The notes under the pieces are model-generated. The model made no database searches, was not told where the DNA came from, and worked only from the letters and a program-made list of their open reading frames with translations. A stretch of DNA of 64,000 nucleotides from JAPYTK01 sp964401935 (lineage in GTDB: Bacteria; Myxococcota_A; Polyangia; Polyangiales; Polyangiaceae): assembly GCA_964401935.1 (NCBI GenBank), contig CAYOAL010000038.1, forward strand, positions 1 through 64,000, read 5' to 3'. Position 1 is the first letter of the stretch. Every line of letters begins with the position of its first letter. Positions 53,074 to 61,300 of the stretch are shown one piece after another. The translations under genes were made by a program, and so were the position numbers.

Positions 53074-53238
53074 GGGGCATCATCGATCCAGGGCGCTCCG
53101 GTGGACGGCACGGCGGTCACTTACGGCGCCTCGAATCGTGCTTAGCGTGACGTGAACGTTCGGGTGGCGCGGGTGCTCCCGAGCGTCGCCCTCCAACTGC
53201 GGGGCCCCCCCCCGCCAAGACGTGTTCGAGAGGAACCG

Positions 53239-54003
53239 ATGAATCAACCACCAGGCGGCGGCTACCCCCCTTACGGCGCGGGCCCCGGACAACCTCAGCC
53301 GGGCTACGGACACGCCGACTACGGTCAACAGCAACCGGGGCAGCCGCAGGGGTACGGGCAGCCGCAAGGGTACGGGCAACCGCAGGGGTACGGGCAGCCG
53401 CAGGGATACGGGCAGCCACAGGGATACGGGCAGCCGCAGGGATACGGGCAGCCCACAGCGCCGGCTCCGGGGGGCTACGGACAACCGGCGGCGCCCATGG
53501 GAGGCCCGCCGCCGATGGGCGCGCAGCCCGGCTACGGCCAAGGCGCTGCCCAAGGCTACGGACAGCCGATGGGTGCCCAGCCGATGGGTGCCCAGCCGAT
53601 GCAGCCGATGGGCATGCAGCCCATGGGCGCCCAGCCGATGGGCATGCACGCGGGCGTCCCCGCGTGGGCCCGAGGCGGCGCCCTCGGAAAGCTGGGGAAC
53701 GTGCTCTACGATCCCAGCGTGACCTCGGCCGACGTGCGGAAGTACGGCATGATGCTCGTGGGCATCGCGGGGCTGTGTATCGTGTTCACTCTCGTCACCC
53801 TGTTCGCGATGAACTGGTACTTCTACTACCCCACCGCCTTCGTCCCGATCGGCATCCTCCTCGGAGGCTACTTCCTCGCGCTCGGCAAACCTGTCGACGC
53901 GACCACGGGGCAGCCCCCGAGCTGGTGGCAGATGGGAGCGCTCGGCGTGGGGGCCCTGTCGCTCTTGATGGGCGTCGGCCTCATCGTCGCCGTCGGCATG
54001 TGA
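53239..54003 (+). CDS. Prion-like GYGQPQ-repeat membrane protein
   Basis: A 254-residue protein. Residues 1-140 are low complexity, rich in Gly, Tyr, Gln and Pro, with about seven near-perfect GYGQPQ copies (18-bp units), followed by Met-Gly-Ala-Gln-Pro repeats. Residues 175-254 hold about three membrane spans (MLVGIAGLCIVFTLVTLFAM, FVPIGILLGGYFLALG, LGVGALSLLMGVGLIVAVGM). Such tyrosine/glutamine-rich tails tend to phase separate; tyrosine- and glycine-rich cytosolic tails are also found on proteins near bacterial kinases. A good ribosome site (GAGAGGAACCG) precedes the ATG. Confidence 0.82.
   Translation: MNQPPGGGYPPYGAGPGQPQPGYGHADYGQQQPGQPQGYGQPQGYGQPQGYGQPQGYGQPQGYGQPQGYGQPTAPAPGGYGQPAAPMGGPPPMGAQPGYGQGAAQGYGQPMGAQPMGAQPMQPMGMQPMGAQPMGMHAGVPAWARGGALGKLGNVLYDPSVTSADVRKYGMMLVGIAGLCIVFTLVTLFAMNWYFYYPTAFVPIGILLGGYFLALGKPVDATTGQPPSWWQMGALGVGALSLLMGVGLIVAVGM
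53338..53458 (+). repeat. 18-bp coding tandem repeats (GYGQPQ)
   Basis: Units of CAGCCGCAGGGGTACGGG, varying only at third positions (GGG/GGA, CAG/CAA), occur about seven times in frame in the gene at 53239. The pattern of silent changes points to repeat expansion under selection for the protein sequence. Confidence 0.85.
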
Positions 54004-54089
54004 CCGGAGCCGCGCGTCGGTGCCGGCGAAGCGCTCCTCACCGCCTCGAGGCCCGCCTCCTCGGCATCCACGCGACCCTCGGTGGAAAC

Positions 54090-54165
54090 GCGCCCCTCGG
54101 CGTCCACGCGCCCCTCGGCGTCCACGCGCCCCTCGGCGTCCACGCGCCCTCGGCGTCCACGCGGG
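54090..54165. repeat. 18-bp non-coding tandem repeat
   Basis: Four copies of GCGCCCCTCGGCGTCCAC, the last missing one C, with a diverged copy just upstream (GCGACCCTCGGTGGAAAC). It fills most of the 272-bp intergenic region between two plus-strand genes. The one-base deletion in the last copy breaks any frame through it, so it is not coding. Confidence 0.8.
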
Positions 54166-54275
54166 GCGGGCGCGCGACGGAAAGCTGCTCGCGAGCCTGC
54201 GGTGGGGAGGAGCGGCGGGGAGTGGGCGTACGCCCGATCAGCCCCCCCCTTGCTTTGCTCCTCCGAGGAGGATCC

Positions 54276-55682
54276 ATGCTCCGAACAACGCTGGCCTTGT
54301 TGGCCATGGTCTCTTTGTTGCCCTGGACCGCGACCGGTTGCGCCGACGACGGCTCGTCTGGCGATCCCGGGAGCGGCGGCGCTGGCGCCGGTGAGAACGG
54401 TGGCGCGGGCGCTCACGACCCGCTCGCCGATCTGGACGGTGACGGCCACGACGCGCTCGAGGACGGCGGCGACGACTGCGACGACACCGACGCCACCATC
54501 CACCCCGGCGCCGACGACACGGTCGGTGACGGGATCGATCAAAACTGCGACGGCATCGACGGGGTCGACGGCGACGGCGACGGGCACGCGTCGGAGGCCT
54601 CGGGCGGCCTCGACTGCGACGACGCCGACATGCGGGTCCACCCCGGCGCCTCCGACGACGGCGAGCTCGGCGATCAGATCATCCACACCACCGACTGGTC
54701 CACGCAGGCCACCGCGATCGCCGTCGACTCCGAGGGCCACGTCCACATCGCCTTTGGCGACAAGTTCACACAGGCCGGCAACCTCGTGCAGGTCGCTCCG
54801 CACTACGTCACCAACGCCACCGGCGCTTGGGTCGAAACCGCGATCGACAGCGCCAACTCGAGCGGCCTCGGCCTTTTGATGGACATCCACGACGACGTGC
54901 TCCACGTCGTGTACTCGAACGGACTGCGCTACGCGTCCCTCGACACCACCGCCGCCGGGACGTGGCAGACCACCACCGTCGCCCCCGGTTACGCGAGCGG
55001 GCTCCTCGTCGACAGCGCCGGCCACCCTCACCTCTGCAGCAGTGACAGCGCCACCGACACCGTGCGGCACTTCGCCGATCTCGGCGCGGGCTTCGCCGAG
55101 ACCACCCTCACCGGAACCAACGTGAGCACCTCGGCGCTGGCGCTCGACGGCGACGTGGCGGTGCTCGCCTTCATCGACGACGGCGACGTCATGGTGGCGT
55201 CGGCAGCCGACGGCTTCACGCCGGTGCTCGCTCACCAAGGGGGCGCCGATGGGCGGCTCGCGATAGCCGTGGACGCGAACGGGGCCCGGCACATCGTGTT
55301 CGGCGTGACGACCACGGGAGGCACCGGCGAGCTCCACTACGCCACGAACGCGACCGGCTCCTACGTCTCGTCGAAGCTGATGGACGTGGCCTCCCGCTAC
55401 GGCACCGTGTCGCTGCGCTTCGACGCGAACGGGGTGCTTCACGCCGTCGTCGGCCACCACCACTACGGCAACCACGTCATCTACGCGGTGAGGGTCCCGG
55501 GAGGGGCCTGGTCGGTGCATCCGCTCCTCACCAACGACTCGACGCGGGGGAGCGACGTTTCGTTCACCCTCACCGACGACGGCACGGTGCACTTCGCCTA
55601 CCTCGATGGCCCCAACGTGTTTTACGGCGCTCTCGCCGCGGCCAACGGCGTCGACGACGACTGCGACGGCGACGTGTGGTGA
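54276..55682 (+). CDS. MopE-like metal-binding-motif lipoprotein
   Basis: A 468-residue lipoprotein: GAGGAGGATCC ribosome site, lipobox TATGC, Gly-rich linker, then acidic calcium-type repeats DLDGDGHDALEDGGDDCDDTDATIHPGADD and DGDGDGHASEASGGLDCDDADMRVHPGASD with the DxNCDGIDG motif. This is the putative metal-binding motif shared with MopE-like proteins. The rest, about 330 residues, is made of propeller-type repeats (IAVDSEGHVHIAFGD, SGLLVDSAGHPHLCSS, RLAIAVDANGARHIVFG). The protein closes with another VDDDCDGDVW motif. Probably a calcium-stabilised surface protein. Confidence 0.87.
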   Translation: MLRTTLALLAMVSLLPWTATGCADDGSSGDPGSGGAGAGENGGAGAHDPLADLDGDGHDALEDGGDDCDDTDATIHPGADDTVGDGIDQNCDGIDGVDGDGDGHASEASGGLDCDDADMRVHPGASDDGELGDQIIHTTDWSTQATAIAVDSEGHVHIAFGDKFTQAGNLVQVAPHYVTNATGAWVETAIDSANSSGLGLLMDIHDDVLHVVYSNGLRYASLDTTAAGTWQTTTVAPGYASGLLVDSAGHPHLCSSDSATDTVRHFADLGAGFAETTLTGTNVSTSALALDGDVAVLAFIDDGDVMVASAADGFTPVLAHQGGADGRLAIAVDANGARHIVFGVTTTGGTGELHYATNATGSYVSSKLMDVASRYGTVSLRFDANGVLHAVVGHHHYGNHVIYAVRVPGGAWSVHPLLTNDSTRGSDVSFTLTDDGTVHFAYLDGPNVFYGALAAANGVDDDCDGDVW

Positions 55683-55760
55683 AGCCGTGACGCGAGCCGA
55701 CCAGAGGCTCCCGCGCCGGCCGAGGTGACGCGGAGCCATGCTGTCCGGTAAGCTCGTGCG

Positions 55761-56789
55761 ATGGTGCGGCCTCTGGTCCTCGGCGGGATCGCGCTCGCTT
55801 CGCTGCTCGGCGTGGCCAGCTGCAACGCGATCTTCGGGGTGAGCGACCTCGAGTTCGCACCGCCGAGCACCACGTCGGCCGGAGGCGCGGAGGGAGGTGG
55901 GCCCGCGACCGGCGGACATGGCGGCGCGCCGGGACCGGGGGGGGGCGGGCCCGGCGGCGTCGCGGTGGGGGGCTTGGCTGGCGCGGGGGGCGTGAGCGAC
56001 GGAGGCGGGGGACAGGGCGGCGCACCCCCTCTGCTCGTCGATCGTGAGCTCCTCGTCCGCTACTACTTCGACGAAGCCGAGGACGGGGAGCTCCCGACGG
56101 CCGCGCTCGACCACGCCAAGGCGCCCGCGTTCGACCTGTCGCTCACCTACGACGGCGGTGTCCAGTACAGCAGCGAGGCGACGGGTCGCAGCCTCCGCTT
56201 TCCCGCGTCGCACAGCGGGATGGCGGCCCGTTCCATCACCGGGTCGAAGATCCGCAGCGAGCTCGATACGTCGACCGAGGCCACGATCGAGCTCGTCGTC
56301 GCAGTAGAGATGAGCATGGCCGCGACATCCATCCTCTTCATGGTGATGGAGCCGGGCTCCAACGACGGGCGGTTCGGGCTCGCCGTCACCAACGACAGCG
56401 ACATCTACCTCGAGCTCAACCAGCAGACGCCGGGGCTGAACGACGCCTCGCAGTACTGGAGGGCCAACATCGCGGGCAGCGGGCGGCGGGTGGTGCAGCT
56501 CGTGCTCGACACCAAGCTCGCCGACGTCGGCGACCGCACCAAGCTCTTCCTCGACGGAGTGCTCCTGAGCATCGACACGATGCCGCCGCTGGCGGTGACG
56601 CCGCCTGCGCTGAACGAGGGCGTCGACACGTGCGAGATGTGTCAGCTCATCATCGGCAACCGGCAGCAGGGCGACCGCGATCTCCACGGCGCGATGTTCT
56701 ACGCCGCCCTCTACAAGGCGGCCCTCACCGACACCGAGCTCGCGATCAATCGCTCGGTCCTCACCACGAACGACGACGCCCCGCCCTGA
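55761..56789 (+). CDS. LamG-type lipoprotein
   Basis: A 342-residue lipoprotein with lipobox GVASC followed by NAIFGVSDLEF, a signature seen at the mature end of many Polyangiales lipoproteins. A long Gly/Pro-rich linker (residues 33-88) leads to a concanavalin-like domain (LLVRYYFDEAEDGEL, GRSLRFPASHSG, ATIELVVAVEMS, VVQLVLDTK..TKLFLDGVLL, HGAMFYAALYKAALTDTEL). It presumably binds a ligand at the cell surface. The ribosome site is weak. Confidence 0.82.
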   Translation: MVRPLVLGGIALASLLGVASCNAIFGVSDLEFAPPSTTSAGGAEGGGPATGGHGGAPGPGGGGPGGVAVGGLAGAGGVSDGGGGQGGAPPLLVDRELLVRYYFDEAEDGELPTAALDHAKAPAFDLSLTYDGGVQYSSEATGRSLRFPASHSGMAARSITGSKIRSELDTSTEATIELVVAVEMSMAATSILFMVMEPGSNDGRFGLAVTNDSDIYLELNQQTPGLNDASQYWRANIAGSGRRVVQLVLDTKLADVGDRTKLFLDGVLLSIDTMPPLAVTPPALNEGVDTCEMCQLIIGNRQQGDRDLHGAMFYAALYKAALTDTELAINRSVLTTNDDAPP

Positions 56790-56891
56790 TCGGGGGCGCT
56801 TGAGAGCGCGCCCGAGTGGGAAGACCTCCCCTCGAGGGCGGCGGCGAGCCCCTCTCTTGCATGGCTCTCTCGCCGCGACCCGGCGGGAGTG

Positions 56892-57602
56892 TCAGCCCGA
56901 CGTAGGGATGGACGCACCCGGTCCCGTGGGGCCACCTGGCACAGTGGGCGTCGGGAGCTCGGCCAGGAGCGCCAGCGCCTCCGCCCGTATCGGCTCGACG
57001 AGCTGCGGGTCGCCGGCGAGCGCCGCGAGCAGCGGCCGGGCCTCGTCGCTGCGCCCCGTCCGCAAGTAGATCCTGCCGAGCATGAGGCGCACCTGCGGCG
57101 GCGGCGGCGGCTCGCAGCGGAGCGCCCGCTCGAGCTGCGCCTCCGCGACCGCGACGAGGCGCGCGACGTCGTCGCCCCCGCGCGCCTGCTCCGCGCGCAC
57201 GCGATCGAGATAGACCGAACCCAGGTTGATGCGTCCGGGCGCGAAGTCCGGCCACGAGCTGACGACGCGGCGAAAGCAGAGCTCGGCGTCGTCGAGGTAG
57301 CCGTCGCGCGCGGCGGCCGCTCCCTGCGCGAGGAGCGCGGTCACCTCGTCCGGATCGAGGAACGCCGGATACTCGATGTGCTCGCCCGCGGCGCAGCGCC
57401 AGCCGTCTATCGCCAGCGGGTACGCACGCCACACGTCGGGGACGCCGTGCGCGCCATGCGTGGTGATGAGGATCGGCTCGAGTGGGCTGCCGTCGACGGC
57501 GCAGGTGTGTCGCGCGCCGCGCGGTTTGCGCTCGGCCCCCTCGGGCGGGGTGGCGGCGAAGCGAGCGGCGAGCTCCATGGTGCGAAGCGTGATGGTCTCC
57601 AA
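56892..57602 (-). CDS. TPR-like repeat protein
   Basis: A 236-residue cytosolic protein. The strong ribosome site AGGAGGAGA lies six bases before a TTG at 57602, while the ATG at 57578 has nothing usable, so TTG is preferred. Residues 1-75 include ARHTCAVDGSPLEPILITTHG and GWRCAAGEHIEYPAFLDPDEV, two Cys-containing segments that may bind metal. From about residue 80 onward are TPR-like helices (AAARDGYLDDAELCFRRVVSSWPDFAPGRINLGSVYLDR, VRLMLGRIYLRTGRSDEARPLL). Likely an interaction scaffold; partner unknown. Confidence 0.72.
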   Translation of the reverse strand: METITLRTMELAARFAATPPEGAERKPRGARHTCAVDGSPLEPILITTHGAHGVPDVWRAYPLAIDGWRCAAGEHIEYPAFLDPDEVTALLAQGAAAARDGYLDDAELCFRRVVSSWPDFAPGRINLGSVYLDRVRAEQARGGDDVARLVAVAEAQLERALRCEPPPPPQVRLMLGRIYLRTGRSDEARPLLAALAGDPQLVEPIRAEALALLAELPTPTVPGGPTGPGASIPTSG

Positions 57603-57903
57603 AGACAGTCTCCTCCTGCGGCGCACGACCCGCGCCCGCAGGCAGGGATACGCGGGCACGGCGCCCCATCTCCCCGTCCCGGCACGAACCGACTTGCGGT
57701 TCGGGCTCGCGTCTGCCCGCCGCGCGACGCGGCGCCGGCGACCTGGGTGCGAGCTCCGGCCCAGCTGCGCCCACGTGCTCGACGGGGAGCACCTCCGCGA
57801 TCACCTCGTCGACGCCGAGCTCGTCGGCGACCGCAGGCGCCGTCGTCGCCTGTCGCCGTGGCGAGGCTGGGCGCCACCCCGTCGCGTCGCGACCACCGTC
57901 CGC
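57603..57903. other. Intergenic region with no supported gene
   Basis: About 300 bp between two minus-strand genes. I see no ribosome site with a domain-like product, no terminator with a T-run and no clear repeat. The TPR gene's promoter should lie in its right-hand end near 57620-57700 but cannot be placed. Confidence 0.45.
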
Positions 57904-59361
57904 TCACGCCGTGAGCTCGAGCGTCGGCTCGTCGATCCTTCCGAAGCTCAACATGAGCTGATCCAGCACGTAGTTTTGGTAGAGGCGAAAGGGGGCACGC
58001 GAGCCCTGCTTGGGCATCGACTCCCGAGCGCGGTACACGTAGCCCGACGCGAGCGACATCAGCGGTCGCACCTCGCCCACCCCCTCGGCCCGCGGCCTCG
58101 CGATGCGATACCCGTGCGCGTCCATGTGCGCGAGCAAGCGGCACACGTAGCGGGCCGACAGCTCGCACTTGAGCGTCCACGACGCGTTGGTGTAGCCGGA
58201 GGCGAACGCGAGGTTGGGGACGTCGGTGAGCATCGTCCCTTTGTACACGCAGCGCTCGGAAGGGCAGAGCGGCTCCCCATCCACCGACACCTCGATGCCC
58301 CCGAGGAACGAGAGCGACAGCCCGGTGGCGGTGACGATGAGGTCGGCTGCGAGCTCTCGACCCGACGCAAGGCGGATCCCGGTCTCGGTGAACGTCTCGA
58401 TGCTATCCGTCACCACCGACGCTCGCCCCTCGCGCAGCGCCTGGAACAGATCCGCGTCGGGCACCAAGCACAGGCGCTGATCCCACGGCTGGTAGGTCGG
58501 CGCAAAATGCGGCTCGACGCTCACCGCGTCGCCGAGGTGTCGCTTCACCTGTCCGAGGAGCCAGCGCCGGGCGCGCTCGGGTCGTCGGCGACAGAACTGA
58601 TAGAAGGCCATGTTGATCGCCACGCTGCTCCAGCGCTTGGCGGCGGCCGCTGCTCCCGGCGACAAACGCCCGTCCAGCCACTCGCCCAACCGATCACGGC
58701 TCGGACGCGAGAACACGTAGCTCGGGGAGCGTTGAAGCATCACCACGTGCGCGGCGCGGCGGGCGAGGGCCGGCACCAGCGTGATCGCGGTCGCCCCGCT
58801 GCCGATCACCACCACCTTCTTGCCCTCGTAGGCGATGTCCTCCGTCCACTTCTGGGGATGCACCACCTCACCCCCAAAGCGCTCTCGTCCGGGGAAGGCG
58901 GGCTCGTAGCCGGCCTCGTAGTCGTAGTAGCCCAGGCACGCGAAGAGGAAGCGACAGGTCACCTCACGCGTCGCGCCCGTGCCGGCGTCGCGCACCGTGA
59001 GCGTCCACGCCCCCGCCGCGCTCGAGAACGCCGCCGCCACCACCCGCTGACCTAGCTGGATGTGGCGGTCGAGCCCGAACGCCACCGCCGTGTCGCGGAT
59101 GTACTCGCGGATGTCGGCCCCCTCGCCGATCGGGTTCGGCTTGGTCCACGGCCGGAAGGAGTAGCCCAAGGTGTACATGTCCGAGTCGGACCGAATCCCG
59201 GGGTAGCGAAACAGATCCCAGGTGCCGCCGAGATCCGCGCGCGCCTCGAGGATCGCGAAGCGATGGTTGGGGCAACGATGCTTGAGGTAGTAAGCCGCGC
59301 ACACCCCGGAGAGGCCAGCGCCGAGGATCAGCACGTCGTAGTCGCAGGGCGGGGAGGACAC
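57904..59361 (-). CDS. FAD/NADPH flavin monooxygenase (FMO/BVMO type)
   Basis: A 485-residue two-dinucleotide-fold enzyme. The FAD motif is GAGLSG (residues 14-19), then GGTWDLFRYPGIRSDSD. The Baeyer-Villiger/FMO fingerprint is FGGEVVHPQKWTED, and the NADPH motif is VVVIGSGATAITLVPAL. The late ATGLSLSF motif is also typical. It hydroxylates a heteroatom or inserts oxygen next to a ketone; the substrate is unknown. The GTG at 59361 is the only start in a suitable place before the FAD motif; the nearby ATG at 59369 is out of frame. It is divergent from the 59574 gene. Confidence 0.9.
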   Translation of the reverse strand: MSSPPCDYDVLILGAGLSGVCAAYYLKHRCPNHRFAILEARADLGGTWDLFRYPGIRSDSDMYTLGYSFRPWTKPNPIGEGADIREYIRDTAVAFGLDRHIQLGQRVVAAAFSSAAGAWTLTVRDAGTGATREVTCRFLFACLGYYDYEAGYEPAFPGRERFGGEVVHPQKWTEDIAYEGKKVVVIGSGATAITLVPALARRAAHVVMLQRSPSYVFSRPSRDRLGEWLDGRLSPGAAAAAKRWSSVAINMAFYQFCRRRPERARRWLLGQVKRHLGDAVSVEPHFAPTYQPWDQRLCLVPDADLFQALREGRASVVTDSIETFTETGIRLASGRELAADLIVTATGLSLSFLGGIEVSVDGEPLCPSERCVYKGTMLTDVPNLAFASGYTNASWTLKCELSARYVCRLLAHMDAHGYRIARPRAEGVGEVRPLMSLASGYVYRARESMPKQGSRAPFRLYQNYVLDQLMLSFGRIDEPTLELTA

Positions 59362-59573
59362 CGGCGCATTGTGACACCGCGGCGCGGGCACCTCACCCCG
59401 CAAGTGCGACGCGGGCTGCCGGATCCCTCGAAGACCACGGCCCCGAGCTGGACGGCGGCGACGATACGGGCGGCGGCGAGGCGGCGGCACGACCTCATGG
59501 GCTCCGCGACGGCGGGCTCCGTTCGCGATGGCGCGGCGTCGGTGCCTGCTATGCTGTCCCGAGGCGAACGAGC

Positions 59574-60071
59574 ATGACGGCACGATCACGGGTCTTGGTT
59601 CTCTCGAGGGCTCTCCGCGACACCGCGGCGCGGCTCCGAACGGCGGTCTCGTATCAGTGGGGGCACTTCGGCGCGTGCAACTGTGGGCACCTGGCGCAAA
59701 CCCTCACCCGTCGCACGGAGGGCGAGATCCACCGCGCAGCCGTCGACCGCGCCACCACGTGGGCCCTGCCGCCGGTCGACGACTGGGGCGACGCCGCCGT
59801 CGAACACTGCCCAACGAGCGGCCTCCCGCTCGACGCGATCATCGACGAGATGCTCGCTGCCGGGCTCACCCTCGCCGAGATTCGGCACCTCGAGGAGCTC
59901 TCGGATCGTCGCGTCCTCTGTCGGCTGCCCGCGGGCGCGCGCCACCTCCGCAAGAACCGGCGCTCGGATCTGGTGGTGTACCTCGAGACGTGGGCCGAGC
60001 TGCTCGAGCAAGAGGCGCTGGCCGACGAAGAGGAGCGTGACGCGCTCGCCCCTCCCCTCGCCGCCGAGTGA
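59574..60071 (+). CDS. Conserved protein of unknown function (WGHxGxCNCGHLAQ)
   Basis: A 165-residue cytosolic protein. The segment SYQWGHFGACNCGHLAQTLT contains a Cys-Asn-Cys-Gly-His cluster that could bind a metal. Later come HCPTSGLPLDAIIDEMLAAGLTLAEIRHLEELSD and a charged Glu-rich end. I believe similar WGHxGxCNCGxLAQ proteins occur in Bacteroidetes, but no function is known to me. There is no signal peptide. The ATG at 59574 lies 212 bp from the divergent monooxygenase start. Confidence 0.78.
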   Translation: MTARSRVLVLSRALRDTAARLRTAVSYQWGHFGACNCGHLAQTLTRRTEGEIHRAAVDRATTWALPPVDDWGDAAVEHCPTSGLPLDAIIDEMLAAGLTLAEIRHLEELSDRRVLCRLPAGARHLRKNRRSDLVVYLETWAELLEQEALADEEERDALAPPLAAE

Positions 60072-60172
60072 GCCGCGCCTCCGAGGCGCGGCCTCCCCCC
60101 CCTTCGTCCGCGAGCCGCTCGCCGCACCGCAGGCGCTCGGCCGGCCGCAAGCGCTCCGGCGGCCGCAACCGG

Positions 60173-61030
60173 TCAGCCTGTCGCGCTCAGACACTCCTCG
60201 TACCACTCCTGGTCGTGGGCGCAGTCCTCGTCGGTGTCGAGCTGGCCGTCTTCGCAGCTCGCGCTGTCGGCCCGCAGCTGGCAACGCAGCACCGACTCGT
60301 ACGCGTAGCCGCACGAGGAGTTTTCTACCTTGCCGCGACACTCGGCGAGGCAGCCCTCACCGCAGCCGAGCGCGTCGGCCACCCAACACCAGCCCTCGCA
60401 GAGGTCGTCGTAGCCGAGGCATTCACCCATCTCGACGATGGGCTCTTCGCAGCCCGCCGGGCTCGGCGCGCCATCCACACACTCCACCCCTTGCTCGCTG
60501 TGACAAGCGAGGATGCCGTCGTACTCGCGCTCGCACCACGCCTCGTCGTACGCCGCGAGCTCGTCCCGACACGCGCTCACGCAGCTCGCCTCGGACACGC
60601 CCCCACAGCCGGCCGCCACCACCTCGCGGCAGTAGCGCTTGCACTCGAGATCTTCGGTGCACTCGAAGAGGTCTTGGGCCTCCGCCACGCAGCCCGACGC
60701 TGGAACCACCGCGTCGCCATGACACTGGAAGCTGCCGTCGGCGGCGCAGTCGAACACCGCGGTGTACTCCGCGATGCACAGCCCATCGAGCTGATCGTGG
60801 AGATAGGGACACGCCGCCCTGCATTGGGCCGCGCTCAGCTGCTGCCCGCCGCAGTCTACTTCGCCGACCGCGTCGCAGTAGTCCTCGCAGGCTTGCTCGA
60901 GCGAGGCCGCGCTCCCCGAGCCCGAGGAGGTCGCCTCGTCACGGAACCCCCTCGGGGTCACCTCGTCACCGCACGCATACACCCCAGCCGGCAGCGCCCA
61001 CAGCGCGGCCACCATCCATCGCTTGTTCAT
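60173..61030 (-). CDS. Cys-rich lipoprotein with three modules
   Basis: A 285-residue lipoprotein (leader ending AGVYAC) made of about three similar modules of roughly 75 residues. Each has the pattern CxxYC....DCGG....CxxAC....LC..EY.....C.......C. Compare ACEDYCDAVGEVDCGG, ECKRYCREVVAAGCGG and LCEGWCWVADALGCGE. With about 35 cysteines it must be heavily disulfide bonded. The role is unknown; similar Cys-module lipoproteins are frequent in Polyangiales. GAGGGCTGAG before ATG 61030 supports the start. Confidence 0.82.
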   Translation of the reverse strand: MNKRWMVAALWALPAGVYACGDEVTPRGFRDEATSSGSGSAASLEQACEDYCDAVGEVDCGGQQLSAAQCRAACPYLHDQLDGLCIAEYTAVFDCAADGSFQCHGDAVVPASGCVAEAQDLFECTEDLECKRYCREVVAAGCGGVSEASCVSACRDELAAYDEAWCEREYDGILACHSEQGVECVDGAPSPAGCEEPIVEMGECLGYDDLCEGWCWVADALGCGEGCLAECRGKVENSSCGYAYESVLRCQLRADSASCEDGQLDTDEDCAHDQEWYEECLSATG

Positions 61031-61300
61031 CTCAGCCCTCGTTGGCAAAGGAAGCAGGCCTCACCCGAGGCACGGGCGGGCGCCGTCAGCCGTCTTCGTC
61101 GCGGCCACGCATTGCAGCCTTCGTGCCCACCCAACCGCGCGAATGCCGGCCACGGCCGGCTCCAGGGTATGACAACAGCGTCACCAACGCCCCAAGCCCC
61201 GTTCACATCGCCGCCGGCGCGGACCTCTCGACCAGCGCGTCCGCGCCACGGCGGGGCCGCGGTGGTCGCGCTCGCCTGACGAGCGCCACGAGGAGCGGCG

